Shown: in pieces, positions 1-9,970 of the stretch
Layout: each line of letters begins with the position of its first letter
Position numbering within the stretch: position 1 is the stretch's first letter
Assembly (NCBI GenBank): GCA_016932335.1
Contig: JAFGCZ010000008.1
Coordinates: 62,001-126,000 of the forward strand
DNA: 64,000 nucleotides
Direction of reading: 5' to 3'
Origin: Opitutales bacterium
Lineage (GTDB): Bacteria; Verrucomicrobiota; Verrucomicrobiia; Opitutales; Oceanipulchritudinaceae
Notes under the pieces: generated by a model
What the model was told of the DNA's origin: nothing
Seen by the model: only the letters and a program-made list of their open reading frames with translations
Database searches by the model: none
Position numbers and translations under genes: made by a program

Positions 1-427
1 TAGGTTCTTCGAGAACGGACTCGGGCATGCCGTTTTTGCCCTTGTGCAGGACGTAGCGGCGGTGGGACCGTATCAAACGAATAAGCACTTTATCGCCGTG
101 CATGGCCACGCCGGTATCCTCGGCTTTGATGATGATAGGATTGCGCAGGACACGTTCGCCGTCGGGCAACGGATCAGGGATCAGCGTAGCGGAGCCATTT
201 TGGCGGAAACGGATGTAACCGCTGGTTAATTCGGCATCGTGAGGGAAGCAGAGGCGGTCCTTCTTCAAGCGGACAATGGTGCCGGAGCGGATGAGCTCGT
301 CCACATTACCTCTGAAGTTACCAAGGTCTTTGTTGGGGACTTTGAGTTGCTCTGCGATGCGATTGACCGGAATGGGCACATAGCCCTTTGATCGCATCAG
401 TTGTATGATTTGCTCGGTGAAGGGCAT
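1..427 (-). CDS. rnr: Ribonuclease R, N-terminal part (truncated by window edge)
   Basis: Reverse translation MPFTEQIIQLMRSKGYVPIPVNRIAEQLKVP...GYIRFRQNGSATLIPD...VLIRLIRSHRRYVLHKGKNG: winged-helix plus cold-shock start typical of RNase R; start ATG at 427. Confidence 0.7.
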   Translation of the reverse strand, partial: MPFTEQIIQLMRSKGYVPIPVNRIAEQLKVPNKDLGNFRGNVDELIRSGTIVRLKKDRLCFPHDAELTSGYIRFRQNGSATLIPDPLPDGERVLRNPIIIKAEDTGVAMHGDKVLIRLIRSHRRYVLHKGKNGMPESVLEEP

Positions 428-491
428 CTTAAGCAGAGTGTGGCGCAAAAGCCCTGCTCTGGCAAGCGGTAAGCGAAAATGATTCCAGATT

Positions 492-2156
492 CTACTGCCC
501 GATACTTTCGAGCAGAGAGGTCAGGTAGGGAATGAGCTGTTTTTTGCGACTGACAATACCTTTGAGTTCAAAAATATCCTGCTTTTCGTGTGTAGGATAG
601 TTGATCTGCCGGACAAGGTCCTCATCACCTTCGACCAGAAGAATACTGTTCTGGGTATTGATATCGGTGACGAGGAGGGTGGCAAAATAGAGCCCCTCGC
701 CTTCGCGAATTTTGCGCAAGGCGGTTTCGAGCTCTCCCTGATGAGAGTGAAAATTATTGAAGCCGAGTTCTTCCACCTGGCTGACGGCAAAGGTAAGATC
801 TCCGTGGCGGTATTTTTTGAGATCGGCCCGGATAACCGTTTCGGCATCGGCACTGAGAATAATGGAACCGGCCTTGAAAATGGTTTCAGCAAGGTCGTCG
901 GCACTTTCCCCACAAAGCTCGGAAAGCCACTTGAGGATGGCACAATCTTTAGCGGTGGTGGTAGGTCCTTTGAGATTGAGGGTATCGGAGATAATGCCGC
1001 CCATAAGAATACCGCAGATATCCGGTTCGGGAGCGAGCCCATCTCTACGGAAGAGATCTGCAATAATGGTACAGGTAGAGCCTACAGGTTCGTTAAAGAA
1101 GAGAATCGGCTCGTTGGAAGGAAGATTACCGAGACGGTGGTGGTCGATAATCTCGCGGATACAGACTTGATCTGCACCGGGAACCGCCTGAGAAATTTCG
1201 TTGTGGTCAACAAGGACCAGCTGTGTCGAGATAGGCTTGAGCAGATCTGTTTTAGTGAATATGCCGGAGAGCTTGCCCTCTTCGTCGAGAACCATGTGCA
1301 GGGGAACAGAAGAGTTACCCACTTTGCGTTGTATCATGGAAACCTTGGCCTCCGCCGGACAGATACTGAGCTCTTTATCAAAGAGGTTCTGCACTCTGGC
1401 GGCAGAACGGATTACCCATGAGGTGGTGGCAGAGTCGTAAGGGCTGACAATGAGGGAAACGCCGTGGGTTTTGGCCATGGCTTTGATATCCTCTTCCACT
1501 GCCAGCTTCCCGGTAATGACGAGAAGGCGAACACCGGCGTAAATGGATTTGGTCTGAATATCGTAGCGGTCGCCCACCACGATAATGCTCTGTTCGGCAA
1601 GGGTTGGAGTCTCGTGAGTAAAATTGCCGAAAGTGCGAATATCCATAGCCCCCACGCGCACATAAAGGTCTTCCAGGCGGTCGCCATCGTCCAAATAAAG
1701 CACCTCTGCCTTAAGAGAACGGATAATGTCGTTGATGGAGGTGTAGACATGGCGGATGGAGTGTTTCTCGCTGGGTTTGGGGATAAAGAATTCGCCCAAC
1801 TGAAAGATGGAAATGTGGCCCACGGGGTGCATGGCCTCATCGACCACGGGCAGAGCACGTACATCGTAGCGGTCCATCAGCTCCAAAGCCTCGGCGCAGG
1901 TACTCCAAGGGTGCACCGTGTAAACAGACTGCGTGATAATGTCTTTGACCCTAGGGGTAACATCGCCAAGGAAGCGAGGAGCCGGCTGGTGGAAACGTTT
2001 GAGAACGGCATTAATACGGGCATTGGTATTACCGCAGCGGGCGGCTATATAGCCTTCCTCTCCTTTGGCTTTTTTGTATGCAGCGTAGGCAATGGCAGAG
2101 CAAATGGCATCGGCATCGGGGTTGCGATGCCCGACAATATAAGTGCAGTCGGTCAT
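492..2156 (-). CDS. Putative manganese-dependent inorganic pyrophosphatase with CBS/DRTGG regulatory insert
   Basis: GHRNPDADAICSAIAYA, IREIIDHHRLGN (DHH), GGIISDTLNLKGPTTT; CBS-like segments between. Confidence 0.88.
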   Translation of the reverse strand: MTDCTYIVGHRNPDADAICSAIAYAAYKKAKGEEGYIAARCGNTNARINAVLKRFHQPAPRFLGDVTPRVKDIITQSVYTVHPWSTCAEALELMDRYDVRALPVVDEAMHPVGHISIFQLGEFFIPKPSEKHSIRHVYTSINDIIRSLKAEVLYLDDGDRLEDLYVRVGAMDIRTFGNFTHETPTLAEQSIIVVGDRYDIQTKSIYAGVRLLVITGKLAVEEDIKAMAKTHGVSLIVSPYDSATTSWVIRSAARVQNLFDKELSICPAEAKVSMIQRKVGNSSVPLHMVLDEEGKLSGIFTKTDLLKPISTQLVLVDHNEISQAVPGADQVCIREIIDHHRLGNLPSNEPILFFNEPVGSTCTIIADLFRRDGLAPEPDICGILMGGIISDTLNLKGPTTTAKDCAILKWLSELCGESADDLAETIFKAGSIILSADAETVIRADLKKYRHGDLTFAVSQVEELGFNNFHSHQGELETALRKIREGEGLYFATLLVTDINTQNSILLVEGDEDLVRQINYPTHEKQDIFELKGIVSRKKQLIPYLTSLLESIGQ

Positions 2157-2304
2157 AAAAAAGAGTCTTCAAGCAGATGTATGGCTCTACCGTTATCGCA
2201 TTGCCGTAAAAAAGCAAGGACGAGCTGGAATAAGCAGACAAAGGGTAAAAAGAAGCTATAAAAAGAATCGTCAAACGGCTAAAGAAAGCTATCCTTATAA
2301 AGGT

Positions 2305-2790
2305 ATGGTCACTCTGCCTCACCTCATTGTGGACGGCTACAATGTAATCCATGCCTGGCCGGATCTGTGCCGCGAATTTCACCGCGGAAGCGATGTGGTT
2401 TGTGACCTGTTGGTGGAAGTGGTGCGCGTGATCCACGATGCGGAAGGTCGCCATGTGACGATTGTCTTTGACGGCAAAGGCGAAACCATGAGCCTGCTGC
2501 ACCCGACCAAAGAACCCAGCCTGACGGTGATCTACACGCCTTCGGGAACCAGTGCCGATGCTATCATCGAGCAAATGGCCAGCAACGCCAAAGGCCGGCA
2601 GGCGGTCGTCGTAGCCTCGCGGGACAACATGATTTGCGAGACCGTAAGCACTGTTGGCGGGGAGAGCATCAGCCCCGAGGCGCTGCGCGACTGGGTTGAC
2701 CGCTGCCAGAAACAACAGACGGTTACCTTGCTCAAGCAGAAGCAGGTAAGTGATAAAAAATTCGGAGCCGGTTTGAGTGAGTTATTCTAA
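2305..2790 (+). CDS. NYN-domain (YacP-like) RNA-binding/nuclease protein
   Basis: LIVDGYNVIHAWPDL, VTIVFDGKGE, VVVASRDNMI; internal ATG 2305 preferred over the ORF start at 2143. Confidence 0.78.
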   Translation: MVTLPHLIVDGYNVIHAWPDLCREFHRGSDVVCDLLVEVVRVIHDAEGRHVTIVFDGKGETMSLLHPTKEPSLTVIYTPSGTSADAIIEQMASNAKGRQAVVVASRDNMICETVSTVGGESISPEALRDWVDRCQKQQTVTLLKQKQVSDKKFGAGLSELF

Positions 2791-2954
2791 GGAAGCGTTT
2801 TTCAAAAAGAAATGTAAGCCGAAGCAGCTGAGCTTCTTAACGAAAAACAAATCTACATAAGCAAGATTCCTGATTGAAAGAAAGCGGAAAAAGGGTACAA
2901 AGGCATACTTTCCCAAAAACGGGCGGAATCACCTCAGATGCAGAGGTATCTCTC

Positions 2955-3875
2955 ATGGAGCTTTATAAAATACTCTCTCCGAACAGAATCCTGATGGATG
3001 TGGAAGTAGCCAGCAAGGATGAGCTGTTTGACATTCTTTTAAACAAGGTGATGGACCAGCATTTTTGCTCGGCCTACCCTCTCCACACTCAGGAACGTCT
3101 GAAAAAGGCATTGTTTGAGCGTGAGGAGCATCGCTGCACAGCCATCGGAGAGGGGATTGCCACGCCCCATGCGCGTTTGAAAGATTTCCCGGAAACACTG
3201 GTGGTCATGGCCCGCTTAAAAACGCCCTTGGTGTGGGATGAAGACCACAGCAACACGCCGGTAAACATTATCTGCATGGTGTTGGTCAACCGCGAAGCGC
3301 CGAGTGCCACCCTGCGGATTTCGGCACAGTTGGCCAAGTTCTTCAACTCCGAGGTCAACCGGAGCCTTTTCCGCGGAGCCAGCTCGGGGGAGGATATTAT
3401 CGAGCTGTTCAAAAAGGAACACCTGGATGTGGACCAGCCCATCTGCGCCCGCGAGATCATGCGCTCTCCGGAAGTGCGTATTACCACAGACATGCCTCTG
3501 AGAAGGGCCGCTACGATTATGATGCGGCACCGTTTGGATGCGGTGGCTGTACTGGATGAAAACGACAACCTGAAGGGAGAGCTCTCCTGCGACACGTTAT
3601 TTAAATCCGGACTACCGGACTTTTTCAACCGACTGAAGAGCGTTTCATTTATCCGTGAATTTGATCCCTTTGAAACCTATTTTGCAGAGGAATCGCACAG
3701 TACAGCAGGAGACCTGATGACAGATGATTACTGTGCCATGCCGCCGGACGCCACGATTTTGGAAATCGTTTTTGCGCTGGGGGTGCAACGCTACCCGAAA
3801 ATTTGGGTGGTCGAGGATGGTAAACGCATTGGGGTCATCGACCGCATTGGTTTGCTGCGCAACGTAATTCTGTAA
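2955..3875 (+). CDS. PTS EIIA-Ntr-like domain fused to CBS pair
   Basis: EREEHRCTAIGEGIATPHARLKDFPETLVVMARL (EIIA active-site region), then CBS-like REIMRSPEVRITTDMPLRRAATIMMRHRLDAVAVLDEN. Confidence 0.8.
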   Translation: MELYKILSPNRILMDVEVASKDELFDILLNKVMDQHFCSAYPLHTQERLKKALFEREEHRCTAIGEGIATPHARLKDFPETLVVMARLKTPLVWDEDHSNTPVNIICMVLVNREAPSATLRISAQLAKFFNSEVNRSLFRGASSGEDIIELFKKEHLDVDQPICAREIMRSPEVRITTDMPLRRAATIMMRHRLDAVAVLDENDNLKGELSCDTLFKSGLPDFFNRLKSVSFIREFDPFETYFAEESHSTAGDLMTDDYCAMPPDATILEIVFALGVQRYPKIWVVEDGKRIGVIDRIGLLRNVIL

Positions 3876-3911
3876 TCAAGCGAGCTTACTTCGGAAAAGG
3901 AACCTTTTAAC

Positions 3912-5222
3912 ATGCTTACATCTGTCATCATTTTTGCTGTAGCCTACGTGTTTATAGCCTCGGAGAAAGTCGATAAAACCATTGTGGCTCTACTTGGAGC
4001 CGCTGCCGTCATCTGTTTCGGGCAGATCTCTTATGAGGATGCGCTGAGCAAGGTGGATTTGAACGTGATCTTCCTGTTGGTGGGGATGATGGTTATCGTC
4101 AATGTGCTGGCCATTACCGGCGTCTTTGAATGGGTAGCCATCAAGCTGGCGCAGCGGGCCAAAGGCAACGGGATAGCGATCCTGATTTTGTTTTTAACAA
4201 TAACCGCCATTCTTTCTGCTTTTCTGGACAACGTAACCACGGTGATTCTCATGGCCCCGGTAACGATTCTGATCTGCCAGATCTTGAATTTGCCAACGGT
4301 GCAGTTCCTCATCATGGAAGCGATTTTCTCCAACATAGGAGGAACGGCCACTCTGGTGGGCGACCCTCCCAACATTCTGATCGGTTCGCAAACCCACCTG
4401 GGATTTAACGATTTTCTGATCCATTTGGCCCCCGTGATTGTCGTCATTATGCTGGTATTGATTCCGGTGACGGCGCTGACCTTCCGCAAGCACACACACA
4501 CACAGGCAAACGCCCGGGAACGCGTGATGCGGGCCAAGCCGGAAGCCGCCATTCTGGAACCGGCCAAGCTGAAACGGGCCTCGGCTGTTTTTGGACTGAC
4601 ACTGCTGGGCTTTTTTGCCGGACATCTGGTGCATATGGAGCCCGGTATTATTGCCTTGGCCAGCGCCATGATTATGGTACTGGTGTGCCGCTGCTCGCTG
4701 CACGATATGCTCTCCAAGGTGGAATGGAATACCATCCTGTTCTTTGTCGGCCTGTTTATGCTGATCGGGGCACTGGAAGAAAAGGGAGCCTTTGAAGCAC
4801 TGGGGCGCTTTATGCTGACCATGACTCAGGGAAACCTGCTGCTGACAGCCATCACCATCCTCTGGTTCAGTGCACTGGTCTCGGCCATCGTGGATAACAT
4901 TCCGCTGGTTATTTCCATGATTCCGCTGGTAAAAGCTATTGTTCCGCAATTTGCGGAATCGCTGGGGCTGACGGATCCGGAGCAGATTCGCCTGACAGTG
5001 ACTGAGCCTCTTTTCTGGGCATTGGCACTGGGCGCCTGCCTGGGCGGTAACGGATCGCTGATCGGGGCTTCGGCCAACGTGGTGGTGGCTCAGGTAGCCC
5101 GGCGCAATCATTACGAATTGAGCTTCCTGCAATTTACCAGATACGGCTTTCTCTACATGCTGCTGAGCCTTTCCATCAGCACGCTGTATGTGTACCTGCG
5201 CTATTTCTATTTTATGGGCTAA
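3912..5222 (+). CDS. SLC13/ArsB-NhaD superfamily membrane transporter
   Basis: Multi-TM; FLDNVTTVILMAPVTI, NIGGTATLVGDPPNILIGSQ, LGGNGSLIGASANVV. Confidence 0.85.
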   Translation: MLTSVIIFAVAYVFIASEKVDKTIVALLGAAAVICFGQISYEDALSKVDLNVIFLLVGMMVIVNVLAITGVFEWVAIKLAQRAKGNGIAILILFLTITAILSAFLDNVTTVILMAPVTILICQILNLPTVQFLIMEAIFSNIGGTATLVGDPPNILIGSQTHLGFNDFLIHLAPVIVVIMLVLIPVTALTFRKHTHTQANARERVMRAKPEAAILEPAKLKRASAVFGLTLLGFFAGHLVHMEPGIIALASAMIMVLVCRCSLHDMLSKVEWNTILFFVGLFMLIGALEEKGAFEALGRFMLTMTQGNLLLTAITILWFSALVSAIVDNIPLVISMIPLVKAIVPQFAESLGLTDPEQIRLTVTEPLFWALALGACLGGNGSLIGASANVVVAQVARRNHYELSFLQFTRYGFLYMLLSLSISTLYVYLRYFYFMG

Positions 5223-5479
5223 GCCCGCAGACGGACCACGGTAGCACCCCAGTTAGCATCCAGCTGATAGCTGAGCACACGAGGGTGTTTACCGAGTTTG
5301 CTGTGCACGAGTTCACGGAGGGCACCGGTGCCCTTTCCGTGGATGATGCGCAAGTCCAGTATGCCTTTGGCAAGGCAGGCATCGATGTAGTCGTTAAGCA
5401 GTTCGGACACCTCTTTGGGGCGAAACGAATGGAGGTCGAGCACTCCGTCGATGGGCCATTCTACAGGATTATCATCCAT
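5219..5479 (-). CDS. Smr-domain protein
   Basis: LDLHSFRPKEVSELLNDYIDACLAKGILDLRIIHGKGTGALRELV. Confidence 0.82.
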   Translation of the reverse strand: MDDNPVEWPIDGVLDLHSFRPKEVSELLNDYIDACLAKGILDLRIIHGKGTGALRELVHSKLGKHPRVLSYQLDANWGATVVRLRA

Positions 5480-6590
5480 GAACAGCCTCCCGTTGAATAA
5501 TTTGCTGGATGGCCCAGGCAGCATGTTCAACAAGTAACTCGTCGGAACCCGCTTCAATTTGTTGCAGCACAGGGATGTGCTCTTTACGGCCAATATTACC
5601 AAGAACGACACAGGCATTGCGTTTCCAACGGATCAGCCCTACACGCTTGATGGGAGTGCCGGCAAACACCTCGCGAAAAGTCTCCTCATCCCAACACAGC
5701 ATGGTGGAGAGGTTGGGATAGTCCTGAGCATGAAAACGGGTTTCGGCAGTAGTCCGTGCCCAACGGTTCCAGGGGCAGGCAGCCAGGCAATCGTCGCAGC
5801 CGTAGAGGTGATCTCCGATGAGGGGGCGCAGTTCTGTCGGAATACTGCCTTTGTGCTCAATGGTCAGATAGCTGATGCATTTGCGGGCGTCCATGGCATA
5901 GGGGGCAACAATAGCGCCTGTGGGGCAGACATCCATACAGCGGCGACAAGTACCGCAGCGGTTGACCGTAGGGGCCGAGAGGGGGAACTCCAGCGAAGTA
6001 AAAATAACTCCGAGGAAGGTAAAATTGCCCAGTTTCGGATGGATGAGATTAGTGTGCTTGCCGATCCAGCCCAACCCGGCGCGTTGCGCATGGTTTTTTT
6101 CTAAAACAGGTCCCGTATCGACATAGGGGCGGTTAATCCCACCGTGCTCCTGAAGGAAGGAACAGACTTGTTTGAGCTTTTTCAGGCAAATCTTGTGGTA
6201 ATCCTTCCCCAGCGCATAGCGGGCAATACGCCCCTCCCGGAAAGGTGGTTCCTGATGATAGCTGAACAGGAAACAGAGCAGACTGCGGGCTTCGGGCAAG
6301 ACATCTGAGGGTTGCAGGCGTTTATCCAAGCCATTGGCCATCCATTCCATTTCGCCATATTGCTGTTCCTGCATCCAGGAGTGGATGTATTCCCGGTAAT
6401 CGGGGACATCGAGCGGTGCTACGCCAAAGGCATCAATGCCCAAGTCGGAAACAAAGGCCCGCAGCGTATCTATACCGAGTGACTCCATCCACAGCAGCGT
6501 GGTCGAAATGAGCCCGTCTGGCAACGCGGTTTTGGGCAGGGGCAAAAGTCCTTGCCAAAAGCGTGTTTTCTCAATGAAATACAGAAGCAA
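5472..6590 (-). CDS. queG: tRNA epoxyqueuosine(34) reductase
   Basis: CGTCRRCMDVCPTGAI and CDDCLAACPWNRWA Fe-S motifs; DTGPVLEKNHAQRAGLGWIGKHTNLI; start could be 6488. Confidence 0.9.
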   Translation of the reverse strand: MLLYFIEKTRFWQGLLPLPKTALPDGLISTTLLWMESLGIDTLRAFVSDLGIDAFGVAPLDVPDYREYIHSWMQEQQYGEMEWMANGLDKRLQPSDVLPEARSLLCFLFSYHQEPPFREGRIARYALGKDYHKICLKKLKQVCSFLQEHGGINRPYVDTGPVLEKNHAQRAGLGWIGKHTNLIHPKLGNFTFLGVIFTSLEFPLSAPTVNRCGTCRRCMDVCPTGAIVAPYAMDARKCISYLTIEHKGSIPTELRPLIGDHLYGCDDCLAACPWNRWARTTAETRFHAQDYPNLSTMLCWDEETFREVFAGTPIKRVGLIRWKRNACVVLGNIGRKEHIPVLQQIEAGSDELLVEHAAWAIQQIIQREAVHG

Positions 6591-6607
6591 TCTAACTCTT
6601 AATTCTC

Positions 6608-7117
6608 ATGAGAAAAATACCGTTATTCATCTGTTTCCCAGTTCTTTTGGCCGTACAACCTCTGCAGGCCCGTTCTGACATAGAGGTACATGTGGATTTG
6701 CCGGTTAAGGTGGTCGTAAAAGACGACCACGGCGCGGACCACCGTCCAAGCGATTTCCGGCGTGAACTGGAGAAACTGAAAGCCGACTTGCACGACATCC
6801 GTCGGGAAAGAGAAAGCCTGAAACGGGAAATGGAAGAATTGCGGCGCGAAGAAGCCGATTTGAAACGTGACCGCGAGCAGTGGCACAGAGACTTTGACCA
6901 TTTACAGGAAGTACCCCGCCGCCATCGCGAAGACCGGCGTATGAAATTGGAACACCAGCGGGAACGCTGGGAAGAACGCCGGGCAAAGTTGGAAAACAAA
7001 CGCCACCGGCTGGAAGAGCGCAGCCGCCACCTGGACGAGCGCGAACGGCGCATTGAGGAAAAGCAGCGAGAATACGACAGGCGAGATAAAGAAGACCGCC
7101 ACTACAACCATTATTGA
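6608..7117 (+). CDS. Exported Arg/Glu-rich coiled-coil protein, unknown function
   Basis: Signal peptide MRKIPLFICFPVLLAVQPLQARS, then long heptad-like R/E-rich region. Confidence 0.6.
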   Translation: MRKIPLFICFPVLLAVQPLQARSDIEVHVDLPVKVVVKDDHGADHRPSDFRRELEKLKADLHDIRRERESLKREMEELRREEADLKRDREQWHRDFDHLQEVPRRHREDRRMKLEHQRERWEERRAKLENKRHRLEERSRHLDERERRIEEKQREYDRRDKEDRHYNHY

Positions 7118-7186
7118 GCAAAGAGCCTGGACGTCAGATTGATTTCCGGCTTTGCTTTTTCGGTGATTATGCCCATAGTGCGGGGT

Positions 7187-8323
7187 ATGTCCGAAGAGCG
7201 TAAATTGCCCGAATGGGCTCCCAAAGAAGGAGGAGCCGGGTTTGCCAGTGAAGTGATGAAAGGCGTGGAAGGCGGCCACGACGGCATGTCCGGAGCCTGG
7301 CGTGCCCCCAACCGCCCCATACATAAACGGCGCAAACTGACGGTAGACGATTATGTGCAGGGCATTCTGAAAAACGACCGGACGATTCTGGCGCGGGCCA
7401 TTACGTTGATTGAAAGCAACAGCCCGGAGCATCAGGCAACTGCGCAAGCTGTATTGAAAGGAATCCAACCGCATGCCGGAAAAAGCATTCGCGTGGGAAT
7501 TACCGGCGTTCCCGGCGCGGGAAAGAGCACTTTTATTGAAGCACTAGGGGTGCAGTTGTGCCGCGAAGGCAAACAGGTAGCCGTATTGGCGGTGGATCCG
7601 TCCAGCTCGCGCACCGGAGGCAGCATTCTGGGCGATAAAACGCGCATGGAAACCCTGACGCGGGAACCAAATGCCTTTATCCGCCCCTCCCCCTCAGGTG
7701 GAGCGCTGGGCGGCGTTGCCCGCAAAAGCCGGGAAACAATGCTTTTGTGCGAGGCAGCAGGCTTTGATACGATTTTGGTAGAAACCGTAGGTGTGGGGCA
7801 GAATGAAGTTACCGTACGCTCGATGGTGGACTTTTTTCTGCTGGTCTTGATTTCCGGAGCGGGAGATGATCTGCAGGGCATCAAGAAAGGTGTGATGGAG
7901 ATTGCCGATACCATTCTGGTGAACAAGGCAGACGGAGACAATCTACACCGGGCACGCCTGGCCCGCGCCGAATTGGAGCGCGTGGTGCACTATCTGCAAC
8001 CGGCGACACCGGGATGGACCACACCGGCACTGACGGCAAGTGCGGTAACCGGAGAAGGCGTGGCCCATGTATGGAGCACCATTCTGCAGTTTGCCGAGCA
8101 AATGCAGGCCAGTGGGGAATTTGACAAGCGGCGGCGCCGACAAAATGTGGACTGGGTACACTCGATGATTCAGGAAGGCTTGAAGCAGCTCTTCTACCAC
8201 CATCCGACCATCTACAGTCGCCTGCCGCAGATTGAGAGTCTGGTGGCCGAAGGAAAACTACCCGCTACCATTGCCGTGGAAGACCTGCTGGAAACGTTCC
8301 GCAAGCAAACCATGACACACTAA
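7187..8323 (+). CDS. meaB: Methylmalonyl-CoA mutase-associated GTPase MeaB
   Basis: GITGVPGAGKSTFIEALG, AVDPSSSRTGGSILGDKTRM, ETVGVGQNEV. Confidence 0.92.
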   Translation: MSEERKLPEWAPKEGGAGFASEVMKGVEGGHDGMSGAWRAPNRPIHKRRKLTVDDYVQGILKNDRTILARAITLIESNSPEHQATAQAVLKGIQPHAGKSIRVGITGVPGAGKSTFIEALGVQLCREGKQVAVLAVDPSSSRTGGSILGDKTRMETLTREPNAFIRPSPSGGALGGVARKSRETMLLCEAAGFDTILVETVGVGQNEVTVRSMVDFFLLVLISGAGDDLQGIKKGVMEIADTILVNKADGDNLHRARLARAELERVVHYLQPATPGWTTPALTASAVTGEGVAHVWSTILQFAEQMQASGEFDKRRRRQNVDWVHSMIQEGLKQLFYHHPTIYSRLPQIESLVAEGKLPATIAVEDLLETFRKQTMTH

Positions 8324-8613
8324 CGGCGACCGGGCTTACGACGGTTCTGCTGCTTAAGAAAGAGCGGCAGGAGGGTTTCCTCGATGTATTTGAAGGCAAC
8401 CTGAAGGCCCTCGCATTCGTAGACACGGCCGATGCCGGCCTCCACGGAGGTAGGCTCGCCTACTCCAGAAAGGAATTGGTTACAGGTCATGCGCTTGAAC
8501 GTTTCGGTTCTGTCTTCTGAAGCCGGAACATTCTGTAGAATCCACTCACGGGCATAAAGGGCGAGAACGGCATCACCGATCCAGGCCTGATCTTTTTCAA
8601 GGGAAGTACTCAT
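8320..8613 (-). CDS. Small RNase III-fold (Mini-III-like) protein
   Basis: DQAWIGDAVLALYAREWILQNVP resembles RNase III signature (LGDAVL); start ATG 8613 overlaps the stop of the upstream gene. Confidence 0.5.
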   Translation of the reverse strand: MSTSLEKDQAWIGDAVLALYAREWILQNVPASEDRTETFKRMTCNQFLSGVGEPTSVEAGIGRVYECEGLQVAFKYIEETLLPLFLKQQNRRKPGRR

Positions 8614-9125
8614 CGATAGTCGCAGTTTTTCTCGAGGTATTCGAGGTAGGCATCGAGGTTGAGGATGGAACCACCGGCCACCAGCTCGATGTTTATGGCG
8701 CGAAAATCGCCTTTCGCCTGATAAAGACGCACCCACTCGGATGTGGAAAGGACGGTTTCGGGTATGGTGTAGCGGGGTTGAGGCACTCCATACATGTCGA
8801 TGGTAATCTCTTCAATATTGGAAAAGGTGATTTCCGTAAGTCCTGCCTGTTGGATAGGTTTATCCCATTCCGGTGTCTGAATGGGAACAGTTACCTTAAA
8901 CTCCCAGTGTGGTGTGATGAGGACGCGGCCGACAAGAAGATCGCGCCCGTGTTCCTTGGTCAGTTGAAAACAAGTGGATGGCCAAAGTTCGCGCATCTCG
9001 TCGAGCACGGGAAGACTTTCCACGGCAGATTTAACCGTGTAGTAGTTCTGCGGACGAGCAGCTTGAACGGGCAAAGCAAGACTCAGCACGCAGCAAAAAA
9101 GAAACAATGGACGGAGGAACCTCAT
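8610..9125 (-). CDS. Exported hypothetical protein
   Basis: Signal peptide MRFLRPLFLFCCVLSLALPVQAA; overlaps next gene (ATGA-type). Confidence 0.55.
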   Translation of the reverse strand: MRFLRPLFLFCCVLSLALPVQAARPQNYYTVKSAVESLPVLDEMRELWPSTCFQLTKEHGRDLLVGRVLITPHWEFKVTVPIQTPEWDKPIQQAGLTEITFSNIEEITIDMYGVPQPRYTIPETVLSTSEWVRLYQAKGDFRAINIELVAGGSILNLDAYLEYLEKNCDYR

Positions 9126-9226
9126 AGAGGGTGAATAAATGCATGTTCGGGAAATGTTGCAAGTCCGCAGGCAGGGATTGCTTCGTGCTTGCTGCGGGCA
9201 GAGGAATCCGCCATGAAAGAAGAACG

Positions 9227-9970
9227 ATGACGGCACAACTTGAATCCCTAAAGCGCAATTTCCCGGATGTTACAGAAGCCCAGTGGGCCAAACTGGAACA
9301 ACTGACCGAATATTTTAAAGAATGGAACGAGCGGATTAATCTGGTATCGCGCAAGGATATCGAGGCCTTTGAGGTGCATCACCTGATGCACGCCATGAGC
9401 TTGAGCAAAGTGGTAAAGTTTGAACCCCGCTGCCGTGTTCTGGATGTGGGAACCGGAGGCGGATTACCCGGCCTGCCCCTGGCTATTCTCTTTCCCCAGG
9501 TAAAATTCTATTTGCTGGATTCGATCGCCAAAAAGATCAATGCGGTAAAGGATATGGCTGAACGCCTGGAGCTGAAGAATGTGGAAGTAGTGCACAAGCG
9601 TGCGGAAGAACTGGAATCCTCCTTCCACTATGTGCTGGGGCGCGCGGTTACCTCGCTGCCGACTTTTCTGGGATGGACTTCCAAAAACCTGAGGGAAGGC
9701 GGGGAGCCGGAACAACCTTACGGTGTGCTCTATTTCAAGGGAACACTCTATAAGGAAGAACTGGAAAGCATGGGCCTGGAGCCGTTTAAATTACATGCGC
9801 TGGATACCGTGCTGGACGAACCGTATTTTGCCGACAAGTTCCTCATCCACCTGGACAGTGCCAACGTTAAGGCCAAGGCAGTGATGCCCGAGCCGGTGAA
9901 GCAACAGCCCAAACCGGAAACCAAGAAAAAGAAAAAGCGCAAGCGGGCCAACAGCCGCTGGGGCGATTAA
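9227..9970 (+). CDS. rsmG: 16S rRNA (guanine527-N7)-methyltransferase RsmG
   Basis: NERINLVSRKDIE...VLDVGTGGGLPGLPLAILFP...LLDSIAKKINAV. Confidence 0.88.
   Translation: MTAQLESLKRNFPDVTEAQWAKLEQLTEYFKEWNERINLVSRKDIEAFEVHHLMHAMSLSKVVKFEPRCRVLDVGTGGGLPGLPLAILFPQVKFYLLDSIAKKINAVKDMAERLELKNVEVVHKRAEELESSFHYVLGRAVTSLPTFLGWTSKNLREGGEPEQPYGVLYFKGTLYKEELESMGLEPFKLHALDTVLDEPYFADKFLIHLDSANVKAKAVMPEPVKQQPKPETKKKKKRKRANSRWGD

Noticed and set aside
44-229. 61-aa plus-strand ORF
   Set aside because: Antisense to the RNase R N-terminus.
588-1421. 277-aa plus-strand ORF opposite the pyrophosphatase gene
   Set aside because: Antisense shadow of a clear minus-strand CDS. The same applies to the long plus-strand ORFs at 21658, 26259, 28830 and 10711.
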